The notes under the pieces are model-generated. The model had not been told where the DNA came from. It did no database searches and saw only the letters and a program-made list of their open reading frames with translations. A stretch of 64,000 nt of DNA, from assembly GCF_900182705.1 (NCBI RefSeq), contig NZ_FXTP01000018.1, positions 22,847 to 86,846 on the forward strand, read 5' to 3'. Origin of the DNA: Gracilimonas mengyeensis. GTDB lineage: Bacteria; Bacteroidota; Rhodothermia; Balneolales; Balneolaceae. Shown one piece after another: positions 35,701 to 43,853 of the stretch (position 1 is the stretch's first letter; each line of letters starts with the position of its first letter). A program made the position numbers and the translations under genes.

Positions 35701-35911
35701 GATTACTATCCGGTTGAAATTCCACCATAATAGCTACGACGTTTAAAACGCCTGTAGCAGGTCTTCGGGTTTGTAGCATGTCTTCGGAGAGTTCCGAGAG
35801 GGCATGTGTACGTTTGATGGGTATTTGTTGGCCGTGTGTGGCTTGTTGTCCAAATAGAAAGAGCATGCTAAAAGCTAACATGCTCTTTATGAAATGCGTT
35901 ACGTTCTGCAT
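32708..35911 (-). CDS. M6-like protein with degenerate zinc site and T9SS sorting domain
   Basis: 1067 residues. A signal peptide is followed by an M6 (immune inhibitor A-like) peptidase region (~50-460): the FVIFHAGVGRD, HLGLPDLFNTETGD, GLMDGAGFFAFNG and PSAWEKIYLGW blocks are family-like. At the position of HExxH the sequence is Ala278-Ser-Ile-Gly-Ser282, so both His and the Glu are gone and the domain should be inactive. A beta-rich middle follows, then a T9SS type A sorting domain (NWPNPATDETNIRFEV ... VKATVNGKTETKLIKIG). It is probably a secreted, surface-attached non-enzymatic protein. It lies three bases after porV. Confidence 0.85.
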   Translation of the reverse strand: MQNVTHFIKSMLAFSMLFLFGQQATHGQQIPIKRTHALSELSEDMLQTRRPATGVLNVVAIMVEFQPDSNRLTSGTGIFGENGMEGLPYMSNAEDVRIEPLPHNQQYFEAHLEFAKNYYEKSSDGQLTLNYQVLPDVYQLPRKMETYSPTGETFTNEKVAQLARDAWQQVEENGGFDATGLNPENTAFVIFHAGVGRDIELTGTSLDITPFDIPSLYLGKDNLGRLLDQPGFNGFSVNDGQFRVTNSMIIPRTESRRGEDITETEYVFSLSINGLLVASIGSHLGLPDLFNTETGDPAIGRFGLMDGAGFFAFNGLLPPEPSAWEKIYLGWETPFVIQTNGGEQEIELPAGSLDEPNSIAKYELSNTEYFLVENRHRDPNGNGVTFTIRQPDGTEVQQTFTNDAEDTSFVFQQADFDTLLQAGTFVDASNFDFSLPGGFFIQDKNDPSDDRLYNGGILIWHIDEAMIRAQLSNERVNADPWRRGVDLEEADGAQNIGPGIPGAINNTASFGTELDFWWSGNDSYTQLESGRRVSLYENRFGPDTYPDNESNSGAPSFFEFFEFSDILPVASFKLREVQPEHGLFRSGFTAELPEDNDYFTGDDEYYNYYPLSLTTYETATDTFLVIPSQSGAWAYNLSQPESAPYELTDVPVQQPFIGNELVLAEKPSAASDEINVVSLQWNSSMATFDTSWTATAPANLGFLSSNDGNTIHPDFTANGLNAADGSIIDLGNAPFQRSEVIGGEYAEAENNRVTFTALPSFTFNPQSTENRLYTGSILLGNRSLAYVFENDRFSLIDPEMSNPVSVLFEEEQAEWPAILDDAQVLRVDKIHNRITGENKIGGQQNFTPIDAPDGVRFIGSPLVADISGDATEYSTLVVGQDSLSLNIYAYSNRGKLMEGFPLYVGAVESADTQPIHPVIYNNHLYALSHDGVLKSWTLPNITNIQWGSRYGNAAWNKVSARVFADADNQASDFGVINGDETYNWPNPATDETNIRFEVAKPGGTVEITVITTSGRIIFEEQLDTPGGYPQEIQVNTQYWGSGGYIARVKATVNGKTETKLIKIGVVH

Positions 35912-35914
35912 GTA

Positions 35915-37069
35915 TTAAAAGTCGATAAGCAAGCTAAATCGGAGGGTATTCGCCAGCGGGTGGTCAGATTCTAATGTCCTAATGTAACTAAAGTCTACGC
36001 CTATGAAGTTGTAGCGGATACCGGCACCAAAGGTGATATACTCACGGTCGCCGTTGTTGGGATCTTCGTAGTAATAACCGCTGCGCAGGGCAAATTGATC
36101 GTTATACCAGTATTCCAAACCGGCACCAATCATAAATTGCTGAAGTACGCCTACTTCTACCATGTTACCGCCACCGGTATTACGGGTGAAGCTATCCCAT
36201 GATTTAAACAGGGCTTCAATAGGACCTGCAGCAACACGTGTAGTATCGGTGGAGCCATCTGGGTTCTCGGTATATTTTGGCGTAGTACGTGCCATTACTT
36301 TAGAAATATCGTTGGCAATGGTCAGGCGGTTGATGCCTTCATCATCCAAATCAATATCAAAAGCCCAGCCGAAGCGCAGGGTAGTTGGCAACGGATCTTT
36401 TTGGGCATTATCGGTGTATTGGATACCAGGACCGAGGTTCGCCAGGTTGGTACCAAAGCTGAAACGAGCGTTTCTGCCACCTAAATCAAAAGGATCAGTG
36501 CGGTATAAGAAAGAAAGGTCAACGGCAACACTACTACCGGGATTTACTTTCTGGGCACTAATCGTGGTTCCGCTGGCCAAACTGGAATAAATAAGTCTCA
36601 GGCTGGTACCAACAGCAAAATTATCACTCACCTCATATCCGTAAGAACCACCCACGGCTACTTCATAACTTTGGAAGCGGGAGATGATTTCCGGGCTGTC
36701 TTCCCGGGTTTCGGCTTGTTCACCCAGGTTCAGGAAGGTGATGTGGGCACCAAAAGTACCAATCCCTTCCACATAATAGCGGCCTACCAGGTAATCGTAG
36801 AAAAGGTCATCTACATTAAAGTTGGCCAACCAGTTGGAGTGGGTGATACTAGCCTGGTTTCCGCCTTTTTGAAAAGCTAAACCGGCTGGGTTCCAGTATA
36901 GAGCGGAGGCATTGTCTGCAATGGCCACACCGGTGTTCCCCATACCTGCCCCTCTTGAATCTGGTTCAATCTGGAGAAAAGGCACGGCCGTAATGGCAAC
37001 TTGTGCGTTAGAAAAAGCGGGCCACATAAATACAATGGCGGCCGCAATAATGGCTACTGTTCGTTTCAT
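35915..37069 (-). CDS. porV: PorV/PorQ-family outer-membrane protein of type IX secretion
   Basis: 384 residues, with a signal peptide (MKRTVAIIAAAIVFMWPAFS) and a FadL-like barrel. The N-terminal mature part has the PorV hallmark VPFLQIEPDSRGAGMGNTGV, followed by ALYWNPAGLAF, and it ends in NTLRFSLLIDF typical of outer-membrane barrels. PorV shuttles cargo from the translocon to the PorU sortase complex. It lies 55 bases after porU and directly before the M6-like cargo candidate, which supports a functional link. Confidence 0.93.
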   Translation of the reverse strand: MKRTVAIIAAAIVFMWPAFSNAQVAITAVPFLQIEPDSRGAGMGNTGVAIADNASALYWNPAGLAFQKGGNQASITHSNWLANFNVDDLFYDYLVGRYYVEGIGTFGAHITFLNLGEQAETREDSPEIISRFQSYEVAVGGSYGYEVSDNFAVGTSLRLIYSSLASGTTISAQKVNPGSSVAVDLSFLYRTDPFDLGGRNARFSFGTNLANLGPGIQYTDNAQKDPLPTTLRFGWAFDIDLDDEGINRLTIANDISKVMARTTPKYTENPDGSTDTTRVAAGPIEALFKSWDSFTRNTGGGNMVEVGVLQQFMIGAGLEYWYNDQFALRSGYYYEDPNNGDREYITFGAGIRYNFIGVDFSYIRTLESDHPLANTLRFSLLIDF

Positions 37070-37124
37070 AGTTACTGCTGATTTAAAAGAATGAATATAA
37101 AAGATTCCGGTTTAAATATTGTGA

Positions 37125-40100
37125 CTATCGAATAATCACGAGCTTTTCGATTTGTTCTGTTGATTGTCTTCCTTTCGGGGTATTTGCTGCAACCCGAAGC
37201 ACATAAATATAAGTACCGTTACCCAGGCGATCATAATCCCGGTCACGGCCATCCCATGAAATACTGGCATAAGAACTTGTAGTTATGAGTGATTCTTGAA
37301 TTTGCTGTACCGGCTTGCCACTTAAGGTGTAAATCCGGATGGATACATCCAGTGGGGTGCCGGGCTGATTGTGCTCGAAGGTAAAACGGGTGGCATCATT
37401 CATCGGATTCGGGAAATTAAACACGTTTCTAACGGATAACTCCTCATTCGATTTTACTTCAAAGAAAATTTCTTTCTCTGAAGGATTATTATGCACATCC
37501 CACGCCCGAGCAGTAAGGGTATAACTACCTTCCGGAAGCTGGTCCAGAGGGTACTCGATACGCCCCCGCGTGAAATCATTAAGACTGCCCTCATAAAAAT
37601 CGTTGAGAACAAATGACTGTTGTGGTTTGGTATCGATAGTAGCAATTATTTCATGTCCTACTCCTGTTCCTGTAGTGTTTATGCCTGATTGATCTTCAAG
37701 CTCAATAATTAGTGTTGGTGAACTGTTGACGAGGTTTCCATTCACAAAACGCTCGTCGTTAAGAAATACATCCATCTCGGGGCCTTGTCCGTCGTTCTCG
37801 GCGTCTTCATTAATGCCGTTAAACTGTACGTTGGTAAAAGAACCGCCCGCGGTGTTTTCGGTACCTTCGGCATAAAAAACGATGCGCCCGGTTTCTTCCG
37901 AAAAGCTGATATCCTTGGGTACTACAAAGGTGCTGGAAAAACGCCCGTTCTCGACGCCCGCCTTTCCTTTAAAAATAATGTCGTTTTCAACTTGGTAACT
38001 GCATTCATCTAAAACACAGCGGTCTTCCCTTACCCAATCGCGGTCGGTGGGCAGGTTTACTTCCCGAGGAGCATCAAATACCGTAATAGTCGCCTCGCCA
38101 TTGTAGTCTGAAAGCAACTGACCAGAAGGAGAGGTGATTTCACCACTCAAATTCACTTGATCCAGAGCTTGAATAGTAACCATACCTGTATCTGAGTTTT
38201 GGTCATTAATCTGGCTGAGGCGTATACGATTTTCAGGCAATTTGAACTTGCCAGCTGGATCACCAATAAGGATGAATTTTTTATTATTGTCGCTAGAAAT
38301 TATACGGTTTCCGGATATGATTGAATTTTTCGTGTTTTTTATTATATCTCCCATTCTTTGAGGAGAACCATCCGGATTACGCTCTGTAATGCGTTGGGAC
38401 ATTGCGATGTTAAGAGCAAAATTATTATTTGAACTTTCCCTTACACTTGTATAGACCACTCGAGTGGTAGTAAATGCAGCAATAGCTCCTCCATTTTCTG
38501 CAAAAAATAATTGTTCTGCTCCTGATTGGACGTCAATATCATCATATCGACCAAACTGACAAGTGGCGGTGACCAATACTGCCAATTTATCCCTGTTATT
38601 CAGTCGAGGTATGTCATTAATATGAAATAGATTTTCATCAGATAGAGTTTGTTCATTCCCATGTCCGGAATAGTTAAGTACTAAGGTTCCGTTATTGAAA
38701 GAATTAATAAATGCATCCGTGGCTCCCGGAATTTGTCGCCCTGAACCAGTAATTTCTTCAGGATAATTGAATTCATAGATCTTGTTAATTCGGATACCTG
38801 GTTCTACAATTTGTAGTCTTCGAGAGGTAACATCTGCATTGTAAGTATGTTCATCACGATTAACGTCAGGCTCAGGGAGGTCGTCATCGGCTGCAAAAGT
38901 AAAAATGTTCTGCCAGTCACCATTGTTTTCCGGGTTCTCGTATCGCTTAATTTTATCAATTGCTATACGGGCTTCTGTCTCGGTTTGGGCTGATATGCGC
39001 CCAATACCAATATCAATTAGATGGGAGGATGGTGTCGTTGATCCATCAATATCTCCCTCGTTATCATCAAGAAAACCTAGATAATCGTCCGTTCCAAAGG
39101 ACTGAGTTCGGTGCAAGGATTCTTCTGTTTGATAGGTCAGGAGATAATTGGTATAGCTGTCTTCAATGATATTCTTGTAATCAAAGGTGGTATCTCCAAA
39201 TAGCAATAGATACCGGGGCGGTTCCTGTCCGTTTTGCAGGGCCCGGTCGTATAAAAACTTCACATAATTTCGAATAGCGGTAGGATCAGAAACGCCGTTG
39301 GAAAATTCATTCAGGATTTGTTCCTGGGTTACAATCAGTGAAGACAGTCCATCCTGTTGTTCACGGTATCCAGCCAAGTCTTCGGCATAGTCGCGGAAAG
39401 ACTCTGAAGTGATGATTAGGTATTCGGGATAACCGGCTATGGCTTGAATGTTTTGGGATTCAATAGACTCTCCCATTGCAGGAGTAGAATACCCAGACTG
39501 AGCCATAATTTGCAGGTTGGGTCCGGTGTAGTAATTAAGATTATAACTATTGCCTGAAGCCGATACAGAAAGCAGTTTGGGGCTTGTGACATCAGTAACG
39601 TCCATCACAGTAGGCTCTTCCGAAAAACCGGTAAGTTGATACCGGGCAATTTCATTATCAGAACCGTTGTACGAAGTGAAAAAGAACAAACGGTTATTTT
39701 TGGCTTGCAGTCGGCGGTTTAGGGTAATCCGTAACCAGTTTACAAAGCCGGTTGAATTTGGATCACTGTGCCGGTAACGGGCTTCTAATTCAATCTGATT
39801 TCCGTTTAAAACACTTGAAGAAGTATTAAAACGGAGTGATTCGGCACTTTCTCCAGTCGATTCGTTATAGTCTATCCTGGTGAAATATATACTGCTGCTC
39901 GTAGAAGAATTATTCATCCGTACATCAAAAGAGCTGCTGTTAGAAGAACGGCTCACCAATTCTCCTTCAATTTTTACAACCTGACTGGGAGTAATGCCGG
40001 GCAGGGTATCACGCAAAATAGTGTTCCAAACGCCATTGCTTGAAGCAGGAAAGCGTTGTCCCAGCCAGTCGCGGCCAGATTTGTGGCGCTCTTCGGCGCG

Positions 40101-41015
40101 GTATAATTCCTCCTCTTTCCAGATAAAATCAGTGAAAGTATTAATGGTAGAGGAAGGTGCCGCCAGATTGTTATTTACCGGGGAGAGGCGTTCACCGCTT
40201 TCTGAACCGATCGTAAGAAATACATAGTTTTCATTACTGTAAGGATGCACCTGGTGGCTGAAGTTACCTGCGACATCGCGTTCTACTTTATCCGGAGAAT
40301 TAGCATAAAAGATAATTCGGTCTCCGCTGTCAAAAGAATTGTCAGACTGCCCTTCTACAAGGATAGGAATCTGTTTGAATACAGGTTTTGGGGCATCGTT
40401 TACTTCGGGTAGGGGGTATCCGCCATTGCCCCATATCTGGATATTCTGTGGATCAATAGATGAGACTTCTACTCCCAGTTCTTCCAGGTAGTCTGCGTCA
40501 ATTTCGTAAATAGAGTTTTTGGTAATGGGAATTTTGTACCAGGTTCCGGTTTCAAAGAGACCCTCTGTTTCTGTTCCGGAGTTTGCTTTACGTGGTAATA
40601 CCCGTTCTCCTTGTTTGTATACACGTAATTTAAGGGAAGTAAGTACTTTAGTACTGTTCTCACCAACCCGGGCAATATGGATTTGGGATGGGCTGACCCT
40701 TTTCCCACGGTAAACGCCTGGTGCAGACGTTTCAATAAGCGGAGTGTTATCATCTGCCAATGCCATAACAGCAGCTTTTTCCTGCGAAATAACTTCCGGG
40801 AGCGTAGATACTTTTTGTTCCAAAATCTGGAATTGGGGAGAGCCGCCGCTAACAGGTATAGTAAGGGCGTGCGGAGATAGAATTTCCTGATTGGGATTAA
40901 GAAATTCATAATCCGTAAAAGTATCTGTTTCTGCTACTACTTTCACTTGCTGGGCTTGCACCCCATACGCAAACAATAAGCAAAGCAAACTACCTTTTAG
41001 CAGTTTGGTAAGCAT
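37125..41015 (-). CDS. porU: type IX secretion C25 sortase PorU
   Basis: 1296 residues, in the size range of PorU. A signal peptide, a long beta-rich N-terminal region, then the gingipain-like C25 domain: NYSGHGNEQTLSDENLFH with catalytic His785 and LVTATCQFGRYDD with Cys819, in the usual spacing. The C-terminus has NVFNFPNPMNDATRFTFEHN and ends EQIEKLVIIR, a type A sorting domain. PorU removes the sorting domain of T9SS cargo at the cell surface and links cargo to its anchor. It is first of the seven-gene run down to rpe. Confidence 0.95.
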   Translation of the reverse strand: MLTKLLKGSLLCLLFAYGVQAQQVKVVAETDTFTDYEFLNPNQEILSPHALTIPVSGGSPQFQILEQKVSTLPEVISQEKAAVMALADDNTPLIETSAPGVYRGKRVSPSQIHIARVGENSTKVLTSLKLRVYKQGERVLPRKANSGTETEGLFETGTWYKIPITKNSIYEIDADYLEELGVEVSSIDPQNIQIWGNGGYPLPEVNDAPKPVFKQIPILVEGQSDNSFDSGDRIIFYANSPDKVERDVAGNFSHQVHPYSNENYVFLTIGSESGERLSPVNNNLAAPSSTINTFTDFIWKEEELYRAEERHKSGRDWLGQRFPASSNGVWNTILRDTLPGITPSQVVKIEGELVSRSSNSSSFDVRMNNSSTSSSIYFTRIDYNESTGESAESLRFNTSSSVLNGNQIELEARYRHSDPNSTGFVNWLRITLNRRLQAKNNRLFFFTSYNGSDNEIARYQLTGFSEEPTVMDVTDVTSPKLLSVSASGNSYNLNYYTGPNLQIMAQSGYSTPAMGESIESQNIQAIAGYPEYLIITSESFRDYAEDLAGYREQQDGLSSLIVTQEQILNEFSNGVSDPTAIRNYVKFLYDRALQNGQEPPRYLLLFGDTTFDYKNIIEDSYTNYLLTYQTEESLHRTQSFGTDDYLGFLDDNEGDIDGSTTPSSHLIDIGIGRISAQTETEARIAIDKIKRYENPENNGDWQNIFTFAADDDLPEPDVNRDEHTYNADVTSRRLQIVEPGIRINKIYEFNYPEEITGSGRQIPGATDAFINSFNNGTLVLNYSGHGNEQTLSDENLFHINDIPRLNNRDKLAVLVTATCQFGRYDDIDVQSGAEQLFFAENGGAIAAFTTTRVVYTSVRESSNNNFALNIAMSQRITERNPDGSPQRMGDIIKNTKNSIISGNRIISSDNNKKFILIGDPAGKFKLPENRIRLSQINDQNSDTGMVTIQALDQVNLSGEITSPSGQLLSDYNGEATITVFDAPREVNLPTDRDWVREDRCVLDECSYQVENDIIFKGKAGVENGRFSSTFVVPKDISFSEETGRIVFYAEGTENTAGGSFTNVQFNGINEDAENDGQGPEMDVFLNDERFVNGNLVNSSPTLIIELEDQSGINTTGTGVGHEIIATIDTKPQQSFVLNDFYEGSLNDFTRGRIEYPLDQLPEGSYTLTARAWDVHNNPSEKEIFFEVKSNEELSVRNVFNFPNPMNDATRFTFEHNQPGTPLDVSIRIYTLSGKPVQQIQESLITTSSYASISWDGRDRDYDRLGNGTYIYVLRVAANTPKGRQSTEQIEKLVIIR

Positions 41016-41248
41016 ATGAAAATTTATGGTTTACAATTTACGCGTTAAGCGCGATGGTTTAGTAGCAGTTTTTCTATATATCTATAGTACTTCTTGGATT
41101 AAGGGACCTGTTAAAAGATAAGTACAGCCTGTACTCTTTGTTATTTATTTGTCGTTGTCGAATGAATAGTAACGAGTCTTCTCTATAGTGTGCTGTGTTT
41201 GGTTTTCAGGTCGCATATATAATAGCTTAGTAAGCGAATAATGTCAAT
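41016..41248. other. porU upstream region
   Basis: AT-rich spacer between porU and the thiolase terminator. It should carry the promoter of the T9SS run; TAAATTG on the minus strand (41033-41039) is a weak -7 candidate without a matching -33. No repeat or hairpin stands out. Confidence 0.3.
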
Positions 41249-41282
41249 AAAAAAAAGCCTGTTTTTATACAGGCTCTTTTTA
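41249..41282 (-). terminator. Rho-independent terminator after thiolase
   Basis: A stem AGCCTG/CAGGCT (41256-41275), extended by A-T pairs on both sides, is followed on the minus strand by a run of Ts. It lies 16 bases past the thiolase stop. Confidence 0.85.
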
Positions 41283-41297
41283 AGTTGTTTTACTTAA

Positions 41298-42476
41298 TTA
41301 CAGCATTTCTATAACTAAAGAGGATGCTCCGCCTCCCCCGTTACAAATGCCGGCACATCCGTATTTGCCGTTTGTTCGGCGCAGTGCATGTAGTAAAGTC
41401 ACAATAATACGAGCACCTGAACAACCCAGCGGGTGACCGATACTTACGGCTCCCCCGTGAATGTTTACTTTTTCAGGATCCAGCTCCAGGATCTGGTTGT
41501 TCGCAAGAGCAACTACCGAGAAAGCTTCATTAATTTCAAATAGGTCGATGTCATCTTTGCTTAAACCCGCTCTTTTGAGTGCGATGGGGATGGCATCGGC
41601 AGGAGCTGTAGTAAACCATTCCGGTGCTTTGGCTGCGCTGCCATGACTGAGAATTTTTGCCAGGGGTTTCAGCCCAAGCTCGTTGGCTTTTTCGGCACTC
41701 ATCACCAATACGGCCGCCGCGCCATCATTGATACTAGAGGCATTGGCAGCCGTTACGGTACCTTCTTTATCAAAAACGGGTCGTAGATTCGGAATTTTGT
41801 CAAAGCGAACTTTATCGAGTTCTTCATCTTTGGTCACTTCACTAACGTTACCCTTTCGGTCTTTCACCTTCATGCGGATGATCTCATCCTCAAAATAACC
41901 CTTCTCTGTAGCCTCAATAGCTCGCTTATAAGAAGTAATGGCATATTCATCTTGCTCTTCCCGACTGATGTTGCATTCGCGGGCGCACAAATCACCGGCA
42001 TTACCCATCAGGTAATTGTTGTATACATCCCAAAGACCGTCTTTTACAATGCCGTCCTGCGCTTCTACATGACCGTATTTGGCACCAAAGCGTTGCTTGG
42101 GGAGGTAGTAGGGTACGTTACTCATGCTTTCCATACCACCGGCTGCTATGATATCAGCTTGACCAAGACGAATTTGATCGGCCGCTATCATAATAGCTTT
42201 CATCCCGGAAGCACATACTTTGTTCACAGTGGTAGCCGGAGTGCGTTCGTGTAAACCTGCCTTGAGTGCTGCCTGACGGGCCGGGGCTTGTCCAATTCCT
42301 GCTGATAAAACATTGCCCATCACCACTTCTTGAATATCATCGGGTTTGATGCCGCCCGCTTTGGTGATTTCCCTGATGGCTGCAGCTCCCAAATCCGGGG
42401 CGCTGAAGGAGGAAAGGCTGCCGCCAAAGCCGCCCATGGGTGTTCGTTTTGCTGCCACTATGACTACGTCTCGCAT
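41298..42476 (-). CDS. atoB: acetyl-CoA C-acetyltransferase (thiolase)
   Basis: 392 residues, normal for biosynthetic-type thiolases. The acyl-accepting Cys88 lies in NKVCASGMKA. The C-terminal catalytic pair is in GGAVSIGHPLGCSGARI (His) and CAGICNGGGGASS (Cys). Other signatures are NPVKVPLPKQR-like NVPYYLPKQRFGA and NEAFSVVALA. It condenses or cleaves acetoacetyl-CoA; the sequence cannot tell ketone-body, leucine or polyhydroxyalkanoate use. It is a single-gene unit with its own terminator. An AAGCGCTT palindrome 43 bases upstream suggests shared control with the susC promoter. Confidence 0.93.
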   Translation of the reverse strand: MRDVVIVAAKRTPMGGFGGSLSSFSAPDLGAAAIREITKAGGIKPDDIQEVVMGNVLSAGIGQAPARQAALKAGLHERTPATTVNKVCASGMKAIMIAADQIRLGQADIIAAGGMESMSNVPYYLPKQRFGAKYGHVEAQDGIVKDGLWDVYNNYLMGNAGDLCARECNISREEQDEYAITSYKRAIEATEKGYFEDEIIRMKVKDRKGNVSEVTKDEELDKVRFDKIPNLRPVFDKEGTVTAANASSINDGAAAVLVMSAEKANELGLKPLAKILSHGSAAKAPEWFTTAPADAIPIALKRAGLSKDDIDLFEINEAFSVVALANNQILELDPEKVNIHGGAVSIGHPLGCSGARIIVTLLHALRRTNGKYGCAGICNGGGGASSLVIEML

Positions 42477-42518
42477 GATTCTGACTATTTTTTTAGATTA
42501 ATAAAATGTAAGTATTGT

Positions 42519-42526
42519 AAGCGCTT
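42519..42526. promoter_or_regulatory. AAGCGCTT palindrome upstream of thiolase
   Basis: An eight-base perfect palindrome in GTAAGCGCTTTTC, 43 bases before the thiolase ATG, followed by a half-site-like AAGCGTTG at 42531. The same core occurs twice before susC. A central-CG palindrome of this form is typical of LacI-family operators. Confidence 0.45.
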
Positions 42527-42657
42527 TTCTAAGCGTTGAAAAGATAATAAAGTACTTGCAATGATGATATCGGAAAGAAGGGAATTCCGGCAGTATTAGT
42601 TTAAAAAATGTATAAGGAAAAACTGGATGCGTTATTGAGGAGGGAAGTTTTAAAATC

Positions 42658-42690
42658 AACCCTCCAAGGGTTTTGAACCCTTGGAGGGTT
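42658..42690 (-). terminator. 15-bp perfect palindrome downstream of metB
   Basis: AACCCTCCAAGGGTT (42658-42672) and its exact reverse complement (42676-42690) enclose a TTG loop, 24 bases past the metB stop. The stem is strong enough for termination but has only a short T run, so it could instead be a dispersed palindromic repeat. Confidence 0.6.
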
Positions 42691-42713
42691 TGAGGTATTA
42701 GGTAAGAAAGTAA

Positions 42714-43850
42714 TTAAAAGGCCTGTTTTAAGTCATCGAGCAGGTCATCGGCATCTTCAATACCTACCGAGATTCGAATCAACGAATCTTTCAAACCTAC
42801 TTTTTCACGGACTTCTTTCGGGATGGAGCCGTGGGTCATGGAAGCCGGGTGGCTGATTAGTGATTCCACACCGCCAAGACTTTCAGCCAGAGTAAAAATC
42901 TTTGTGTTCTGCATGAACTTTTCAGCCGCCTCGATAGAGTCATCCTTCAAACTGAAAGAAAGCATGGCCCCAAAATCATCCATCTGTTTTTTGGCGAGCT
43001 CGTGCTGCGGGTGAGATTTCAGACCGGGATAATTCACCACATCAACTTTTGGATGATTCTCAAGGAATTCAGCGATTTTCTTTGCATTGTCTACGGAGCG
43101 TTGTACGCGAACATGCAGTGTCTTAATGCCTCTCAGGGTCAGGTAACAATCCATAGGCCCGGGAACGGCTCCCGATGTCTTGGTTTGAAAGCGGAGGTTT
43201 TCCATAATCTCCTGGTTCGAACTGGCTACTGCACCCTGGATCACATCGGAGTGACCGCCCAGGTATTTGGTGGCCGAGTGCATCACGGCGTCAGCACCGA
43301 GTTCAAGCGGGCGCTGCAGATAGGGAGACGCAAAGGTGTTATCTACTACGGTAAGGATTTCCTTTTCTTTGGCAATTTCAGAAAGGGCTTTAATGTCTAC
43401 CAAACGCAGAAGGGGATTGGTTGGGGTTTCAATCCACATGAGCCGCGTTTTCGGGATGATAGCATTCTTCACCTCATCAAGCTCCCGCATATCCACAAAA
43501 GAAAAATCAATGCCGTAGGGCTCAAACACTTTGGTGAATAAACGATATGATCCACCATATAGATCATTGGTAGTAATCACATGATCGCCGGGACGGAGCA
43601 TCTTCATGATGGCATCCATTGCCGCCACACCACTTGAAAATACAGCGGCTTCATTGGCTCCTTCCAGTCCGGCAATCATTTTTTCCAGGGCAGTTCGGGT
43701 AGGATTACCCACGCGGGCGTAATCGTAGCCCTTGTGTTTGTTAGGAGCTTCTTGTTTGTAGGTTGAGGTTTGAAAAATAGGAGGCATCACCGCGCCGGAT
43801 GTTTCTTCAGGTTCTTGTCCGGCGTGGATGGCTTTGGTATTAAATTTCAT
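42714..43850 (-). CDS. metB: cystathionine gamma-synthase / gamma-lyase family PLP enzyme
   Basis: 378 residues of the Cys/Met metabolism PLP family. PLP is bound by Lys195 in HSATKYLGGHSD; other marks are QTSTYKQ, YDYARVGNPTRTALEKMIAGLEG, SSGVAAMDAIM, DNTFASPYLQRPLELGAD and the late ESLGGVESLISHPASMTH and GLIRISVGIED-like DSLIRISVGIEDADDL. It makes cystathionine from an activated homoserine or cleaves it; the two activities are not separable by eye. It starts three bases after a TPR lipoprotein gene, so it is co-transcribed with two TPR genes of no obvious link to methionine. Confidence 0.88.
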   Translation of the reverse strand: MKFNTKAIHAGQEPEETSGAVMPPIFQTSTYKQEAPNKHKGYDYARVGNPTRTALEKMIAGLEGANEAAVFSSGVAAMDAIMKMLRPGDHVITTNDLYGGSYRLFTKVFEPYGIDFSFVDMRELDEVKNAIIPKTRLMWIETPTNPLLRLVDIKALSEIAKEKEILTVVDNTFASPYLQRPLELGADAVMHSATKYLGGHSDVIQGAVASSNQEIMENLRFQTKTSGAVPGPMDCYLTLRGIKTLHVRVQRSVDNAKKIAEFLENHPKVDVVNYPGLKSHPQHELAKKQMDDFGAMLSFSLKDDSIEAAEKFMQNTKIFTLAESLGGVESLISHPASMTHGSIPKEVREKVGLKDSLIRISVGIEDADDLLDDLKQAF

Positions 43851-43853
43851 AAA

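Noticed and set aside
41041..41056. further AAGCGC operator before porU
   Set aside because: The sequence is TTAAGCGCGATGG and lacks the symmetric CTT half.
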